From Paucibacter sp. KCTC 42545 (GTDB lineage Bacteria > Pseudomonadota > Gammaproteobacteria > Burkholderiales > Burkholderiaceae_C): a stretch of 64,000 bases of DNA. The DNA lies in contig NZ_CP013692.1 in NCBI RefSeq assembly GCF_001477625.1, positions 2,790,001 to 2,854,000 of the forward strand, read 5' to 3'. The notes under the pieces are model-generated. The model was not told the origin of the DNA. It saw nothing but the letters and a program-made list of their open reading frames with translations, and did not search any database. A program made the position numbers and the translations under genes. Shown here one piece after another: positions 49,344 through 58,769 of the stretch (position 1 is its first letter; every line of letters starts with the position of its first letter).

Positions 49344-49663
49344 TTCTTGAATCCAGGCGTACCTTGCAGAAGATCCTGCGCAAAGTACGCCGCCGCTTTT
49401 TTTGCGATGTCTCGCTCCATCGTCATCCGAGCCAATTCGGCCCTCAAGCGCGCTAACTCCATCTGCTCAGGCGTCACAGGCTTGTCGCCGGCTCCGCTCA
49501 ACTTCCCGTCCTCGCTGAGCCGTACCCAGTTGCTCAGACTGGCCTTGGGTATGCCCAAAATCTGCGCCGTCACCGCGGCCGACTGCCCGCCCTTGACCAG
49601 GCGAACCGCCTCCATCTTGAACTCCAGCGTGTACTTGCCACGCACCTGCTTTTGCTGACTCAT
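49340..49663 (-). CDS. IS3-family type A transposase OrfA
   Basis: 107 residues: MSQQKQVRGKYTLEFKMEAV, HTH (VTAQILGIPKASLSNWV) and C-terminal coiled coil (ARLRAELARMTMERDIAKKA). A run of seven A at the AKK codons (near 49405) fits the -1 slippery site used to make OrfAB. Confidence 0.94.
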   Translation of the reverse strand: MSQQKQVRGKYTLEFKMEAVRLVKGGQSAAVTAQILGIPKASLSNWVRLSEDGKLSGAGDKPVTPEQMELARLRAELARMTMERDIAKKAAAYFAQDLLQGTPGFKK

Positions 49664-49726
49664 TTCATCGTTCCTCGCTCTGATTTCATCACGAGCTAAG
49701 AACTCCGTTTTTTGGGGACAAGGTCA

Positions 49727-50158
49727 GCTGTACGTGCGGCGCAGTGAGGCTTAGCGAACAATACGTTCACCGTCACAGCCAAAGGTGAGGGTCCAGTTCT
49801 AGACTACCAAGCAGCCGTAGATTGATTTGTTAAGTTCTTCTTTGAGAAGCCTACGGCCTAGTCTTCTTAGCTCAATGACTTCAACACGCATTCTGGCCAT
49901 TGTTGTGGTCGCCTAGCTCTCTGGATGCGCCAGGTAGTGAATCGCCCCGGGGGCAGTTCAGGGTCAGTTCAAACACAGGGCGATTCATCGTAGATTTACT
50001 TGCCAAGGCGTGACCTGTCGTCGCACCAGCCCTTCGCGGTGCCTGCCGCGCAACTCACTCTTGACTGGAATGAGACAAGAAGGAATACGAACCAAGACTT
50101 GATCGGCCCGTCAGGAAGCCAAGCACTTCCATCTAGTGCACAGAGCCGTCCCACAAAA
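49727..50158. other. Island right edge, no intact gene
   Basis: 432 bases with scattered stops in all frames. Contains the 50-base palindromic unit at 49938-49987. Nothing else recognised. Confidence 0.45.
49938..49987. repeat. 50-base unit with perfect 10-base inverted ends
   Basis: TGAATCGCCC at 49938-49947 and GGGCGATTCA at 49978-49987. TGAATCGCCCCGGG is a common type of IS3-family terminus, so this may be two IS ends joined after internal deletion, or a tiny non-autonomous element. Confidence 0.5.
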
Positions 50159-50162
50159 CAAA
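50159..50162. repeat. CAAA at right edge of the island
   Basis: Matches the left copy at 29638-29641; the bases after it resume the radical SAM coding sequence. Confidence 0.5.
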
Positions 50163-50420
50163 GGGGATGTCCGGCGACTGATTGCCGGTGAGGATTTTGC
50201 GCGCCCGCTCCTCGATGATTTCGGTGCGGGGCGGCAGCGTTTGCTCATCGGCCTGCTGCGTCAGCGTGCCCCAGCCATCGTCGAATTGCTCGCGCTCGTC
50301 CCTGCTGAAGCGGTGCGCCAGCGCCCAAGCCGTGCCGCGGCCTTTCAGGGCCTCGGCAGGCAAATAGATCGGGGGCTGGGCGGGTTTGGGCGGGGTCTGG
50401 GGCTTAGGCTTGGCAGGCAT
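50160..50420 (-). pseudogene. PA0069-family radical SAM protein, N-terminal part (split by the island)
   Basis: 87 codons from ATG 50420: after a proline-rich start come EALKGRGTAWALAHRFSRDE, FDDGWGTL and RARKILTGNQSPDIPF, the family's opening before the FDxSINPYRGC segment. The frame then runs eight codons into island sequence and stops at 50133. The continuation is at 29638-28706. A LexA box lies one base upstream of the start codon. Confidence 0.9.
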
Positions 50421-50421
50421 A

Positions 50422-50437
50422 CTGTATATTCATACAG
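50422..50437. promoter_or_regulatory. LexA box of the split radical SAM gene
   Basis: CTGTATATTCATACAG, a perfect CTGT-N8-ACAG palindrome, one base upstream of the ATG at 50420. As I recall, PA0069 of Pseudomonas aeruginosa is among the LexA-controlled genes, which fits. Confidence 0.88.
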
Positions 50438-50464
50438 TATGGCAATAATGTCCAGCCCAAAAAC

Positions 50465-51913
50465 TCAGTATTCCGCGCCGGCCGGGCTCACATAGTCGGG
50501 CGCCAAGTTTTCGAACTTGGTGTGCATGCGCTGGAAGAAGAGCTTGACCGTGCCCACCGGGCCGTTACGTTGCTTGGCGATGATGATCTCGGCCACGCCC
50601 GGCTCCTTGCACTCTTCTTTGGTGTAGTACTCGTCGCGGTAGATGAACATGATGATGTCGGCATCCTGCTCAATGGCGCCGGACTCGCGCAAGTCAGACA
50701 TCATCGGGCGCTTGTCGGGGCGCTGCTCCACGCTTCGATTCAGCTGCGAGAGCGCAATCACCGGGCATTGCAGCTCCTTGGCCAAGGCCTTCAAGCCGCG
50801 CGAGATTTCGCCAATCACGGTGGCCCGGTTTTCCTCGTTGCCGCCGTTGCCGCTCATCAGCTGCAAATAGTCGATGATGATGAGGCCAAGCTTGCCGCAA
50901 ATGCGGGCCTGGCGGCGCGCACGGGCACGCACCTCGGAGGGGCTCAGGCCGGGGCTTTCATCAATGAAGATGCTGGCCTTGCCGAGCTTGTCCACAGCTT
51001 CAGACAGGCGGCCCCATTCGTCGTCATTCAAACGCCCGGTACGCAGGCGGCCTTGGTCGATACGGCCGATGGAACCCACCATACGCATGGCCAGCTGAGC
51101 GGCACCCATTTCCATTGAGTAAATGACGACGGGCAGCCCTTCGTTGATGGCCACGTTCTCACCGATATTCACCACAAACGCGGTCTTGCCCATCGAGGGG
51201 CGGGCCGCCAGGATGATCAAGTCGCCGGGCTGGAAGCCAGCCGTCATGCGGTCCAGATCGAAGAAGCCGGTGCGCACGCCGGTCACGTCTTCGGCGCCGT
51301 TCTCGGCCAGCTCGTTGACCCGGTCGATCAGCGCCACCACCAAGTTGTCCATGCTCTGGAAACCCTGACGGCTACGAGAGCCCTCTTCGCCGATGCGGAA
51401 GATCTTGCCTTCGGCCTCGTCCAGGATCTGGGTCACGGCGCGGCCTTGAGGCGCCAGGGCCGCGGTCGCGATTTCATCGCTGGCGGTCACCAGCTTGCGC
51501 AGGATGGCGCGCTCGCGCACGATCTCGGCATAACGGCGCAAATTGGCGGCGCTGGGCACGCTCTGCGCCAGGGCATTCAGATAGGCCAGGCCGCCGCATT
51601 CCTCGGCCTTGCCAATCGAGGTCAGCTCCTCGAACACCGTCACCACGTCGGCCGGTTTGGCCGCATTGATGAGCTTGCCGGTGGCGAGGTAGATCTGCTT
51701 GTGTTCGAAGCGGTAGAAGTCGCTCTCGGTGAGCATGTCACCGGCGCGGTCCCAGGCCGAGTTGTCAATCAGCAAGCCGCCCAGCACGCTTTGCTCAGCC
51801 TCGATGGAGTGCGGCGGTACCCGCAGGCGGGCGACCTCATCATCGCGGCGTTCGGCGCTGCCGCCAGAGCCAGGCAAGGAAGGCAGGGACGGAGAAGAGA
51901 AAGTGGCGCTCAT
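50465..51913 (-). CDS. dnaB: Replicative DNA helicase
   Basis: 482 residues. N-terminal domain LRVPPHSIEAEQSVLGGLL; RecA-like motor with Walker A in LAARPSMGKTAFVVNI, Walker B LIIIDYLQLMSG, and SQLNRSVEQRPDKRP and LRESGAIEQDADIIMFIYR. Start at ATG 51913 (MSATFSSP); the frame is open another 37 codons upstream but without family pattern. Followed downstream by the interrupted radical SAM gene. Confidence 0.97.
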   Translation of the reverse strand: MSATFSSPSLPSLPGSGGSAERRDDEVARLRVPPHSIEAEQSVLGGLLIDNSAWDRAGDMLTESDFYRFEHKQIYLATGKLINAAKPADVVTVFEELTSIGKAEECGGLAYLNALAQSVPSAANLRRYAEIVRERAILRKLVTASDEIATAALAPQGRAVTQILDEAEGKIFRIGEEGSRSRQGFQSMDNLVVALIDRVNELAENGAEDVTGVRTGFFDLDRMTAGFQPGDLIILAARPSMGKTAFVVNIGENVAINEGLPVVIYSMEMGAAQLAMRMVGSIGRIDQGRLRTGRLNDDEWGRLSEAVDKLGKASIFIDESPGLSPSEVRARARRQARICGKLGLIIIDYLQLMSGNGGNEENRATVIGEISRGLKALAKELQCPVIALSQLNRSVEQRPDKRPMMSDLRESGAIEQDADIIMFIYRDEYYTKEECKEPGVAEIIIAKQRNGPVGTVKLFFQRMHTKFENLAPDYVSPAGAEY

Positions 51914-52063
51914 CGGGAGGACTCGGCGGTGGACGGTGCAGTATTTGAGTTGGGCGGCTGACCTCGGGGCCTGTTCCGGCCGCTCAGCTTGCCACAACAG
52001 GGCTGTGGACAAGGCTGTGGACAAGACCGGGACAAGCGGGGATAAGTCAGCGCCCCAAAATGC

Positions 52064-52096
52064 AAAAAGCCGACAGCTTGATCAGCGTCGGCTTTT
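52064..52096 (-). terminator. Intrinsic terminator after rplI
   Basis: AAAAAGCCGAC at 52064-52074 and GTCGGCTTTT at 52087-52096; reads as GC stem plus T-run on the minus strand, between rplI and dnaB. Confidence 0.85.
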
Positions 52097-52158
52097 CCAT
52101 GCTAACCCAAGCGGGTCAGCACACAGGCGAAATTTCTTTCGCGATCTTCGTTCGCTGA

Positions 52159-52614
52159 TTACTCAGCTTCGCGCTGCACTTGAACGCTCAACTCCACCAC
52201 CACGTCGGTGTGAGGAGCCACGTTCACGGCGAACTCGCCCACAGCCTTCAGCGGGCCCAAGGGCAGACGGATCTGCGACTTGACGATGGACGCGAAGCCC
52301 ATCTTGACCAGTGCGTCGGCGATGTCAGCGTTGGTGACCGAACCGAACAAACGGCCGTCCACGCCAGCCTTTTGGCTGATGACAACGGTCTTGCCGGTCA
52401 GGGTCTCGCCCAGAGCGACGGCGGTTGCCAGCTTCTCAGCAGCAGCCTTTTCCAGCTCAGCGCGGCGGGCTTCGAATTCCTTGATGGCCGCTTCGGTGGC
52501 ACGACGTGCCTGGCGAGTCGGGATCAGGAAGTTGCGTGCGTAGCCGTTCTTGACGGTGACGACATCGCCCAGGTTGCCGAGGTTGGCGACTTTTTCAAGC
52601 AGAATGATTTGCAT
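52159..52614 (-). CDS. rplI: 50S ribosomal protein L9
   Basis: 151 residues: [20 protein letters not shown] and [16 protein letters not shown] are the L9 N-terminal domain, followed by the long connecting helix (about 40-75) and the C-terminal domain ([17 protein letters not shown]). Last gene of rpsF-priB-rpsR-rplI. Confidence 0.98.
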   Translation of the reverse strand: MQIILLEKVANLGNLGDVVTVKNGYARNFLIPTRQARRATEAAIKEFEARRAELEKAAAEKLATAVALGETLTGKTVVISQKAGVDGRLFGSVTNADIADALVKMGFASIVKSQIRLPLGPLKAVGEFAVNVAPHTDVVVELSVQVQREAE

Positions 52615-52627
52615 AGTGGTCTACTCC

Positions 52628-52918
52628 TCAGACCTTGTGCTGATCGCTGTACGGCAGCATGGCGAGGAAACGCGCACGCTTGATACAAACAGTCAGTTGA
52701 CGCTGGAAGAAAGCGCGCGTGCCGGTCAAGCGGGCAGGCGTGATCTTGCCGTTTTCGCCGATGAAATCGCGCAGGGTGTCGATGTCCTTGTAGTCGATCT
52801 GCTCAACACCGGTAACGGTGAAGCGGCAGAAACGCTTGCGACGGAACAGCAACGATTGGGTATTGCGCTTGGGCTTCTTGTCCTTGGAGAAGCGACCCTT
52901 GCCACGTGGTGGTGCCAT
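52628..52918 (-). CDS. rpsR: 30S ribosomal protein S18
   Basis: 96 residues: [39 protein letters not shown] and the C-terminal [18 protein letters not shown]. Starts 44 bases after priB and ends 13 bases before rplI. Confidence 0.98.
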   Translation of the reverse strand: MAPPRGKGRFSKDKKPKRNTQSLLFRRKRFCRFTVTGVEQIDYKDIDTLRDFIGENGKITPARLTGTRAFFQRQLTVCIKRARFLAMLPYSDQHKV

Positions 52919-52962
52919 TTTGTGACCTCTTTAATTTAATCCGGATTCGAACAATTCCGTGC

Positions 52963-53271
52963 TCAGGCGGTGGCGCTATTGCTGCTGCATTTCTCAAGGC
53001 CGGTGATGTGAAAGATCACACCGCGACCATTGCGTTGGGTGGTCAAAAAGCCTGTGAACAGTGCTTCTCCGCCAAGCCCCAAACTTTGCAGCCGTTTTCC
53101 CATCTCACCAATCACCACCGCTTTCAGCTCCATGGCTACTTTGCGGGGTTTGCCTGCTTCTTGAACCTGGGACTCATGCTTCAAGCAGCAGTCCAAGGCC
53201 ATCAAGCCGGCCGGTGTGTATCGAACCAAACCCAGCTCCGAGAGCTGCGCTTGCAATACCAGATGGTTCAA
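52963..53271 (-). CDS. priB: Primosomal replication protein PriB
   Basis: 102 residues, a single OB fold: MNHLVLQAQLSELGLVRYTP, AGLMALDCCLKHESQVQEAG, then GFLTTQRNGRGVIFHITGLE. Takes part in replication restart with PriA. Position between rpsF and rpsR is the standard arrangement. Confidence 0.93.
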   Translation of the reverse strand: MNHLVLQAQLSELGLVRYTPAGLMALDCCLKHESQVQEAGKPRKVAMELKAVVIGEMGKRLQSLGLGGEALFTGFLTTQRNGRGVIFHITGLEKCSSNSATA

Positions 53272-53305
53272 CGCAATGCGATCACTTCAAGCACAGCTGG
53301 CCTGA

Positions 53306-53668
53306 TTAGGCCGTCGCGACTTGAGGCGCCTTGCGAGCGTCTTCGCGTTCAACGGTCTTCATCATCACCGACGGGGTTGTCTCGGCCTTGGCCTTGGCAA
53401 CGGTCAGGTGACGCAACACGGCGTCGTTGAAACGGAAACCGGTTTCGAGTTCACGCAGCGTCTCAACGCTGCACTCGATGTTGACGCACAGATAGTGAGC
53501 CTTGGCCAGCTTCTGGATCAGGTAAGCCATTTGACGGCGGCCCCAATCTTCGACGCGGTGCACAGTACCACCACCGGTGGTGATCAGGCTCTTGTAGCGC
53601 TCCAGCATGGCCGGAACTTGTTCGCTTTGATCCGGATGGATCAGCAGAACGATTTCATAGTGACGCAT
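53306..53668 (-). CDS. rpsF: 30S ribosomal protein S6
   Basis: 120 residues: [40 protein letters not shown], and [12 protein letters not shown]. First gene of the ribosomal cluster; AAGGAGTACTTATGCG includes a strong ribosome binding site. Confidence 0.97.
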   Translation of the reverse strand: MRHYEIVLLIHPDQSEQVPAMLERYKSLITTGGGTVHRVEDWGRRQMAYLIQKLAKAHYLCVNIECSVETLRELETGFRFNDAVLRHLTVAKAKAETTPSVMMKTVEREDARKAPQVATA

Positions 53669-53838
53669 AAGTACTCCTTGTGGATTCCAGCCCGCTTGAA
53701 TGCCGACTGTTTTCAGCCAGCTGCGAAAGCTGTAGAAGCCGTGCCACGGCGTCGACTGACGTGATCACGGCAAGGGGGAACCCGCGATTCTAGCTCAGCT
53801 TTAGGGATTCGCCTAGCACTTACTTGCAAGCTCGCCCA

Positions 53839-55941
53839 TCAAACCGGCGGCGGGCTGCGCAGCAGGGCCAGCGTCTGCATCTGCGCCTCGTCCGGCCGCG
53901 GCGTCAGCCAGCTCACCAGCACCACCGTGGCAAAGCCTGCGGCAACACCGAACAGGCCCGCCGAAACCGGCTGAATGCCCCACCACAGCTGCACCGGCCC
54001 AGGCAAGCCCAGCGCCTCACGCATCCAGGGTGTGGCCACGGCCTGGTAGTAAACGGTGACACCCAAACCCGCCAGCATCCCCGCCACCGCGCCCTGCCGA
54101 TTGGCACGGCGCCAGAAGATGCCCAGCACCAGCGCCGGGAAGAACGCCGCCCCAGCCACCGAGAAGGCGGCCGCCACCAAGAAAAGAATGTCCGCCGGCC
54201 GCTGCGCCGCCACTGCCGCTGCCGCCAAGGCCGTCACCAACAACAAGGCCTTGGACAAGGTGACTCGCCGCGTCATCACCGCCTGCGGATTGACCGTGCG
54301 GAAGTAGACATCGTGCGACAAGGCGGCCGAGATGGTCAGCAGCAAGCCATCCGCCGTGGACAAGGCCGCCGCCAGCGCACCCGCCGCCACCATGCCGGAC
54401 ACGACAAAGGGCAGACCAGCCAGCTCCGGCGTCATCAGCATGATGATGTCCGAGCTGATGCGCATCTCACCAAGCTGCAAAACGCCATCCCCGTTGATGT
54501 CAGACACCGACAGCAAGCTGGAATCGACCCGGCTCCACTGCGCGATCCAATCAGGCAACTGGCTGAAGGACTGGCCCACCAATTCGGTCAACACTTCGTA
54601 CTTGACCATGACGGCCAAGGCCGGCGCCGTGAAGTAGAGCAGCGCGATAAAGAACAGCGACCAGGCCACCGACTGGCGCGCCTCGGCCACCGAAGGCGTG
54701 GTGTAAAAGCGCGTCAGCAAATGCGGCAAGCCCGCCGTGCCCACCATCAAGCAGAACATCAAGGCCAAGAAATTGCTGCGCGAATCACCAAACTGCTGCT
54801 GCTCAGCGGGCGTGCCCGCCGGGTCGCCTGCAAACACCTGCCCCTGCCGCGGCATGCCCCCCAGCGGCTGGGCGCGCGAGTCGTTGAACTGCTTGGCACG
54901 CTGCCACTGTTCCTCCGCGTCCAAGGTGGTTTTGGGCAAAGCCGCGCGGCCCTTCTCGGCCGCCTGAATCTCGGCCAGCGGCGCTTCCTGCGCTTTGAGC
55001 TTGGCCACCAGCTGCGAGGCATGCAGGCGGTCTTGGGCCAGGGCCACAGGCACATCCTGCAGCTTCTTCTCGTAGTTCGCCGCCTGCTGCGCATACAGGC
55101 CGCGCACCTGCAGCTCTTTCGGGTCGTCGATCAGCTCTTGCTCGCGCAGGGTGAGCTTTTGCAACTGATAGCCGTAAACCAGCTGCGGCAAAGGCACCCC
55201 GGTTTGCTTGGCACACAACCACACCACCGGCACCAAATAGGCGATCACCAGCACGATGTACTGCGCCACCTGCGTCCAGGTGACGGCCCGCATGCCGCCC
55301 AGAAAGGAGCACACCAAAACACCGCCCAAGCCCACAAACACGCCGATCTCAAAGGTCAGGCCGGTCAGGCGCGAGGTGATCAGGCCCACCGCATAGATCT
55401 GCGCGACCACATAGATGAAAGAAATAAGAATCGCCGCGGCCGCCCCGATCAGGCGCGGCGCATGGCCGCCATAACGCGCGGCCAAAAAATCTGGAATGGT
55501 GAACTGCCCGAAGCGCCGCAGATAGGGCGCCAGACACAGCGCCACCAGGCAAAAACCGCCCGTCCAGCCCAGCACATAAGCCAAGCCCGCATAGCCGGCC
55601 AAATAGAGCGTGCCCGCCAGTCCAATGAAGGAGGCCGCGCTCATCCAGTCGGCACCGGCCGCCATGCCGTTGTAGATGGCCGGCACGCGCCGGCCGGCCA
55701 CATAGTATTCATCGGCATCGGTGGTGCGACTGAACAGGCCGATGACGGCGTAGATGCCCACCGTGGCGGCCAAAAAGCAAAAGCCAATCCAGATCTTGGG
55801 CATGCCCAAGTACTCGCACACCGCCAAGCCCAGCACAAACACCACAAAGCCCAAGGTGTACCAGGCATAGATGCGATGCAGGCGCGTCCGCAAGGCGGGC
55901 ACGGGCGTGGCGGAGGGGGAGGCTTCTTGCTGAGGATTCAC
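53839..55941 (-). CDS. Sodium:solute symporter family protein, cation/acetate type (VC_2705-like)
   Basis: 700 residues, about 13 membrane segments. ADEYYVAGRRVPAIYNGMAA and GADWMSAASFIGLAG are the sodium-symporter signature, with LSTADGLLLTISAALSHDVY near the end. Residues about 245-370 form a large hydrophilic, helical insert between membrane segments, making it longer than ActP-type symporters (about 550). The small DUF4212 subunit often found next to this subfamily is absent. Substrate probably acetate or another short carboxylate; not provable here. Confidence 0.87.
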   Translation of the reverse strand: MNPQQEASPSATPVPALRTRLHRIYAWYTLGFVVFVLGLAVCEYLGMPKIWIGFCFLAATVGIYAVIGLFSRTTDADEYYVAGRRVPAIYNGMAAGADWMSAASFIGLAGTLYLAGYAGLAYVLGWTGGFCLVALCLAPYLRRFGQFTIPDFLAARYGGHAPRLIGAAAAILISFIYVVAQIYAVGLITSRLTGLTFEIGVFVGLGGVLVCSFLGGMRAVTWTQVAQYIVLVIAYLVPVVWLCAKQTGVPLPQLVYGYQLQKLTLREQELIDDPKELQVRGLYAQQAANYEKKLQDVPVALAQDRLHASQLVAKLKAQEAPLAEIQAAEKGRAALPKTTLDAEEQWQRAKQFNDSRAQPLGGMPRQGQVFAGDPAGTPAEQQQFGDSRSNFLALMFCLMVGTAGLPHLLTRFYTTPSVAEARQSVAWSLFFIALLYFTAPALAVMVKYEVLTELVGQSFSQLPDWIAQWSRVDSSLLSVSDINGDGVLQLGEMRISSDIIMLMTPELAGLPFVVSGMVAAGALAAALSTADGLLLTISAALSHDVYFRTVNPQAVMTRRVTLSKALLLVTALAAAAVAAQRPADILFLVAAAFSVAGAAFFPALVLGIFWRRANRQGAVAGMLAGLGVTVYYQAVATPWMREALGLPGPVQLWWGIQPVSAGLFGVAAGFATVVLVSWLTPRPDEAQMQTLALLRSPPPV

Positions 55942-56022
55942 GGGAGATCAAAGAAAAGCGAGCCGCCATCATGCGAGCGGCGGCCGCAGGCTGTCGATAG
56001 CGAGGAACCCGCGCCCGATATG

Positions 56023-56046
56023 AAAACAGCCCCTCGCGGGGCTGTT
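56023..56046 (-). terminator. Intrinsic terminator after ppsA
   Basis: AACAGCCCC, TCGC loop, GGGGCTGTT; four A before the stem on the plus strand give a short T-run on the minus strand. Confidence 0.7.
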
Positions 56047-56066
56047 GAGCTTTCAGAAAGCGGCGA

Positions 56067-58475
56067 TTAACGCTTGGCCAGACGCTGCCAAGTCTCGATC
56101 ACCGAATCCGGATTCAACGAGATCGACACGATGCCCTCGTCGGCCAACCACTCGGCGAAGTCCGGGTGGTCGCTGGGGCCTTGGCCACAGATGCCGATGT
56201 ACTTGCCGGTGGAGCGGCAGGCACTGATGGCGCGCGAAATCAAGGCCTTGACGGCAGGGTCACGCTCATCAAAGTCGCCAGCCAACTGCTCCAGGCCGGA
56301 GTCGCGATCCAGGCCCAGGGTCAGCTGAGTCAGGTCGTTAGAGCCAATCGACATGCCGTCGAAATGCTCCAGGAACTGGTCCGCCAGAATCGCATTGCTG
56401 GGCACTTCGCACATCATGATGACGCGCAGGCCATCGGTGCCGCCGGTGGCAGCGCGCTTGAGGCCACGCTCGGCCAGCATCGACACCACGCGTTCAGCTT
56501 GGCGCACGGTGCGCACGAAAGGCACCATGATTTCGATATTGGTCAGGCCCATCTCGACGCGCGCGCGCTTCAAAGCCTCGCACTCCATCGCAAAAGCGTC
56601 CGAGAACTCGCCGCTGATGTAACGCGAAGCACCACGGAAGCCCAGCATTGGGTTCTCTTCATCGGGCTCGTAGCGCGAACCACCGATCAGCTTGCGGTAC
56701 TCATTGCTCTTGAAGTCGGACAAACGCACGATCACCGGGCGCGGGAAGAAGGCGGCAGCAATGGTTGCAATGCCTTCGACCAGCTTGTCGACGTAAAAAG
56801 CGCGTGGCGAGGCGTGGCCGCGGGCCACGGATTCAACCGCCTTCTTCAAGTCAGCGTCGATGTTCGGATAGTCCAGAATCGCCTTGGGGTGGACGCCGAT
56901 ATTGTTGTTGATGATGAACTCAAGCCGGGCCAGACCCACGCCGCTGCTGGGCAGCTGCGCAAAGTTGAAGGCCAGCTGCGGGTTGCCCACGTTCATCATG
57001 ATCTTGACGGGGCAGTAAGGCAGCTCGCCGCGATGCACTTCGCTGATTTCGGTTTCCAGCAGGCCGTCGTAGATATAGCCGGTGTCACCTTCCGAGCAGG
57101 CCACGGTGACCAGTTGGCCGTCCTTGAGCTTCTCGGTCGCATCGCCGCAACCCACCACGGCCGGGATGCCCAGCTCGCGCGCGATGATGGCGGCGTGGCA
57201 GGTGCGGCCGCCGCGGTTCGTAACGATGGCCGCGGCGCGCTTCATCACCGGCTCCCAGTTCGGGTCGGTCATGTCCGTCACCAGAATGTCGCCGGGCTGG
57301 ACGCGGTCCATATCGGCAATACTCTCCACCAAGCGCACCGGGCCGGTACCGATCTTCTGGCCAATAGCGCGGCCTTCAGCCAGCACGGCGCTGTGACCCT
57401 TGAGCTTGTAGCTGTGCTCGACTTGGCCTTCCATCTGGCTCTTCACAGTCTCGGGGCGAGCTTGCAGGATGTAGATATGGCCATCCACACCGTCACGGCC
57501 CCACTCGATGTCCATCGGACGCTCGTAGTGCTTCTCGATGATCATGGCGAACTTGGCCAGCTCGATCACTTCGGCGTCGTTCAGTGAGTAGCGATTGCGC
57601 ATTTCCGGCGCGGTATCCACCGTCTTGACCAGCTTGCCCGAGGCAGCTTTTTCGGCCGGCGTGGCGAACTCCATGCTGATCAGCTTGGAGCCGAGGTTGC
57701 GGCGGATGATGGGCAGCTTGCCGCGCGCCAGCGCGGGCTTGTGGACATAGAACTCGTCGGGGTTGACGGCGCCTTGCACCACGGTTTCACCCAGGCCGTA
57801 GCTGGAGGTGATGAAGACCACATCCTTGAAGCCGCTCTCGGTGTCGATGGTGAACATCACGCCGGCCGAACCGAGGTCAGAGCGCACCATGCGCTGCACG
57901 CCGGCGCTCAGTGCCACATCGGCGTGGGCAAAGCCCTTGTGCACGCGGTAGCTGATGGCTCGGTCGTTGTAGAGGGAGGCGAAAACCTCCTTCATCTTGT
58001 GCAGCACTTCTTCGATGCCAACGACGTTCAGGAAGGTTTCTTGCTGACCGGCAAACGATGCGTCAGGCAAGTCTTCGGCCGTGGCGGAGGAGCGCACGGC
58101 AAAGGACACGCCGGGGTTCTCAGCGGTCAACTGTGCGAAGGAGGCGCGGATCTGTGCCTCCAGATCGGCCGGGAAAGGCTGCGCCTCCAGCCAGCCGCGG
58201 ATTTCAGCACCGGCCTCGGCCAGGGCGCGCACATCGTCGGTATTGAGGCTGACCAGGCGCGCTTCGATGCGCTTGTCCAGGCCTTCGTGCTTGAGGAACT
58301 CGCGGAAGGCATGGGCCGTGGTGGCGAAGCCGCCCGGCACCCGCACGCCCGAGGCGGCCAGTTGCGAGATCATTTCGCCGAGGCTGGCGTTTTTACCGCC
58401 GACCACCTCGACATCCGTCATTCTCAGATTCTCAAAGGGAACGACCAGGGCGGTCGGCTCGTAGCGTTGTGACAT
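56067..58475 (-). CDS. ppsA: Phosphoenolpyruvate synthase
   Basis: Converts pyruvate and ATP to PEP, AMP and phosphate in gluconeogenesis. 802 residues from ATG 58475 ([14 protein letters not shown]), preceded by CGGAGCTTTCCC; a longer upstream frame lacks family similarity. ATP-binding start [16 protein letters not shown], phospho-histidine [17 protein letters not shown], and the C-terminal [16 protein letters not shown]. Divergent from its regulator ppsR. Confidence 0.97.
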   Translation of the reverse strand: MSQRYEPTALVVPFENLRMTDVEVVGGKNASLGEMISQLAASGVRVPGGFATTAHAFREFLKHEGLDKRIEARLVSLNTDDVRALAEAGAEIRGWLEAQPFPADLEAQIRASFAQLTAENPGVSFAVRSSATAEDLPDASFAGQQETFLNVVGIEEVLHKMKEVFASLYNDRAISYRVHKGFAHADVALSAGVQRMVRSDLGSAGVMFTIDTESGFKDVVFITSSYGLGETVVQGAVNPDEFYVHKPALARGKLPIIRRNLGSKLISMEFATPAEKAASGKLVKTVDTAPEMRNRYSLNDAEVIELAKFAMIIEKHYERPMDIEWGRDGVDGHIYILQARPETVKSQMEGQVEHSYKLKGHSAVLAEGRAIGQKIGTGPVRLVESIADMDRVQPGDILVTDMTDPNWEPVMKRAAAIVTNRGGRTCHAAIIARELGIPAVVGCGDATEKLKDGQLVTVACSEGDTGYIYDGLLETEISEVHRGELPYCPVKIMMNVGNPQLAFNFAQLPSSGVGLARLEFIINNNIGVHPKAILDYPNIDADLKKAVESVARGHASPRAFYVDKLVEGIATIAAAFFPRPVIVRLSDFKSNEYRKLIGGSRYEPDEENPMLGFRGASRYISGEFSDAFAMECEALKRARVEMGLTNIEIMVPFVRTVRQAERVVSMLAERGLKRAATGGTDGLRVIMMCEVPSNAILADQFLEHFDGMSIGSNDLTQLTLGLDRDSGLEQLAGDFDERDPAVKALISRAISACRSTGKYIGICGQGPSDHPDFAEWLADEGIVSISLNPDSVIETWQRLAKR

Positions 58476-58769
58476 GGGAAAGCTCCGGGATGATAAAAAA
58501 ACGGCGCTCCCGCAATGACGACGCCGCCACCGGCGCCATCCTTCAGGCTGATACAGACGGCACACTCCCCAGCGAGTTCGAATTTTTGTTGTGGGCTGAG
58601 GGGCGTCATGTGGCTGAACGGGATGATTGGCGCTGATTCTACGGGCAAGCCCGAGTGGCGCGTGCTGACATTTTTGGCAGGCCAGTCTGATTTCGCTTCC
58701 CCCGCCACGCGGTAGGTCGGAGGCAACATCAGTGGGCAGTTCGGTGGCAGCAGCGGCGCCAACAGCCCT

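Larger units (their letters stand above)
48429..49726 (-). mobile_element. IS3-family type A element, complete
   Basis: 1298 bases with terminal inverted repeats (TGACCTTGCCCC at the right-hand orfB end, TGACCTTGTCCCC at the orfA end, both followed within 20 bases by CGGAGTTCTTAG). 4-base target duplication GCTG at 48425-48428 and 49727-49730. Fragments of the same element lie at 30845-31286 and 42387-42476. Confidence 0.92.
29642..50158. mobile_element. 20.5-kb accessory island inserted in a radical SAM gene
   Basis: Limits are defined by the broken gene: chromosomal coding sequence stops at 29641 and resumes at 50159. Contents are typical of accessory DNA: three complete kinds of insertion sequence plus fragments, gene remnants of defence and SOS functions, locally lower GC, and one intact cytochrome bd cluster. 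No integrase, conjugation gene or tRNA att site is visible, so the original mobile vehicle is unknown. Ends show only weak resemblance (TGT at 29643, ACA ending at 50155). Confidence 0.85.

Noticed and set aside
30845..49726. The IS3 copies as a composite transposon carrying the island
   Set aside because: The left copy lacks both ends and lies about 1.2 kb inside the island edge, and the intact copy has its own GCTG duplication, so they do not define the island limits.
29642..50158. The island as an integrative conjugative element or a Tn7-like transposon
   Set aside because: No integrase, conjugation gene, tns gene or tRNA target found; end similarity (TGT/ACA) is too weak and flanks beyond CAAA do not match.
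53824..56070. A 748-codon plus-strand frame opposite the symporter gene
   Set aside because: Arg/His/Gln-rich translation with no membrane or domain pattern, while the minus strand encodes a recognisable symporter.
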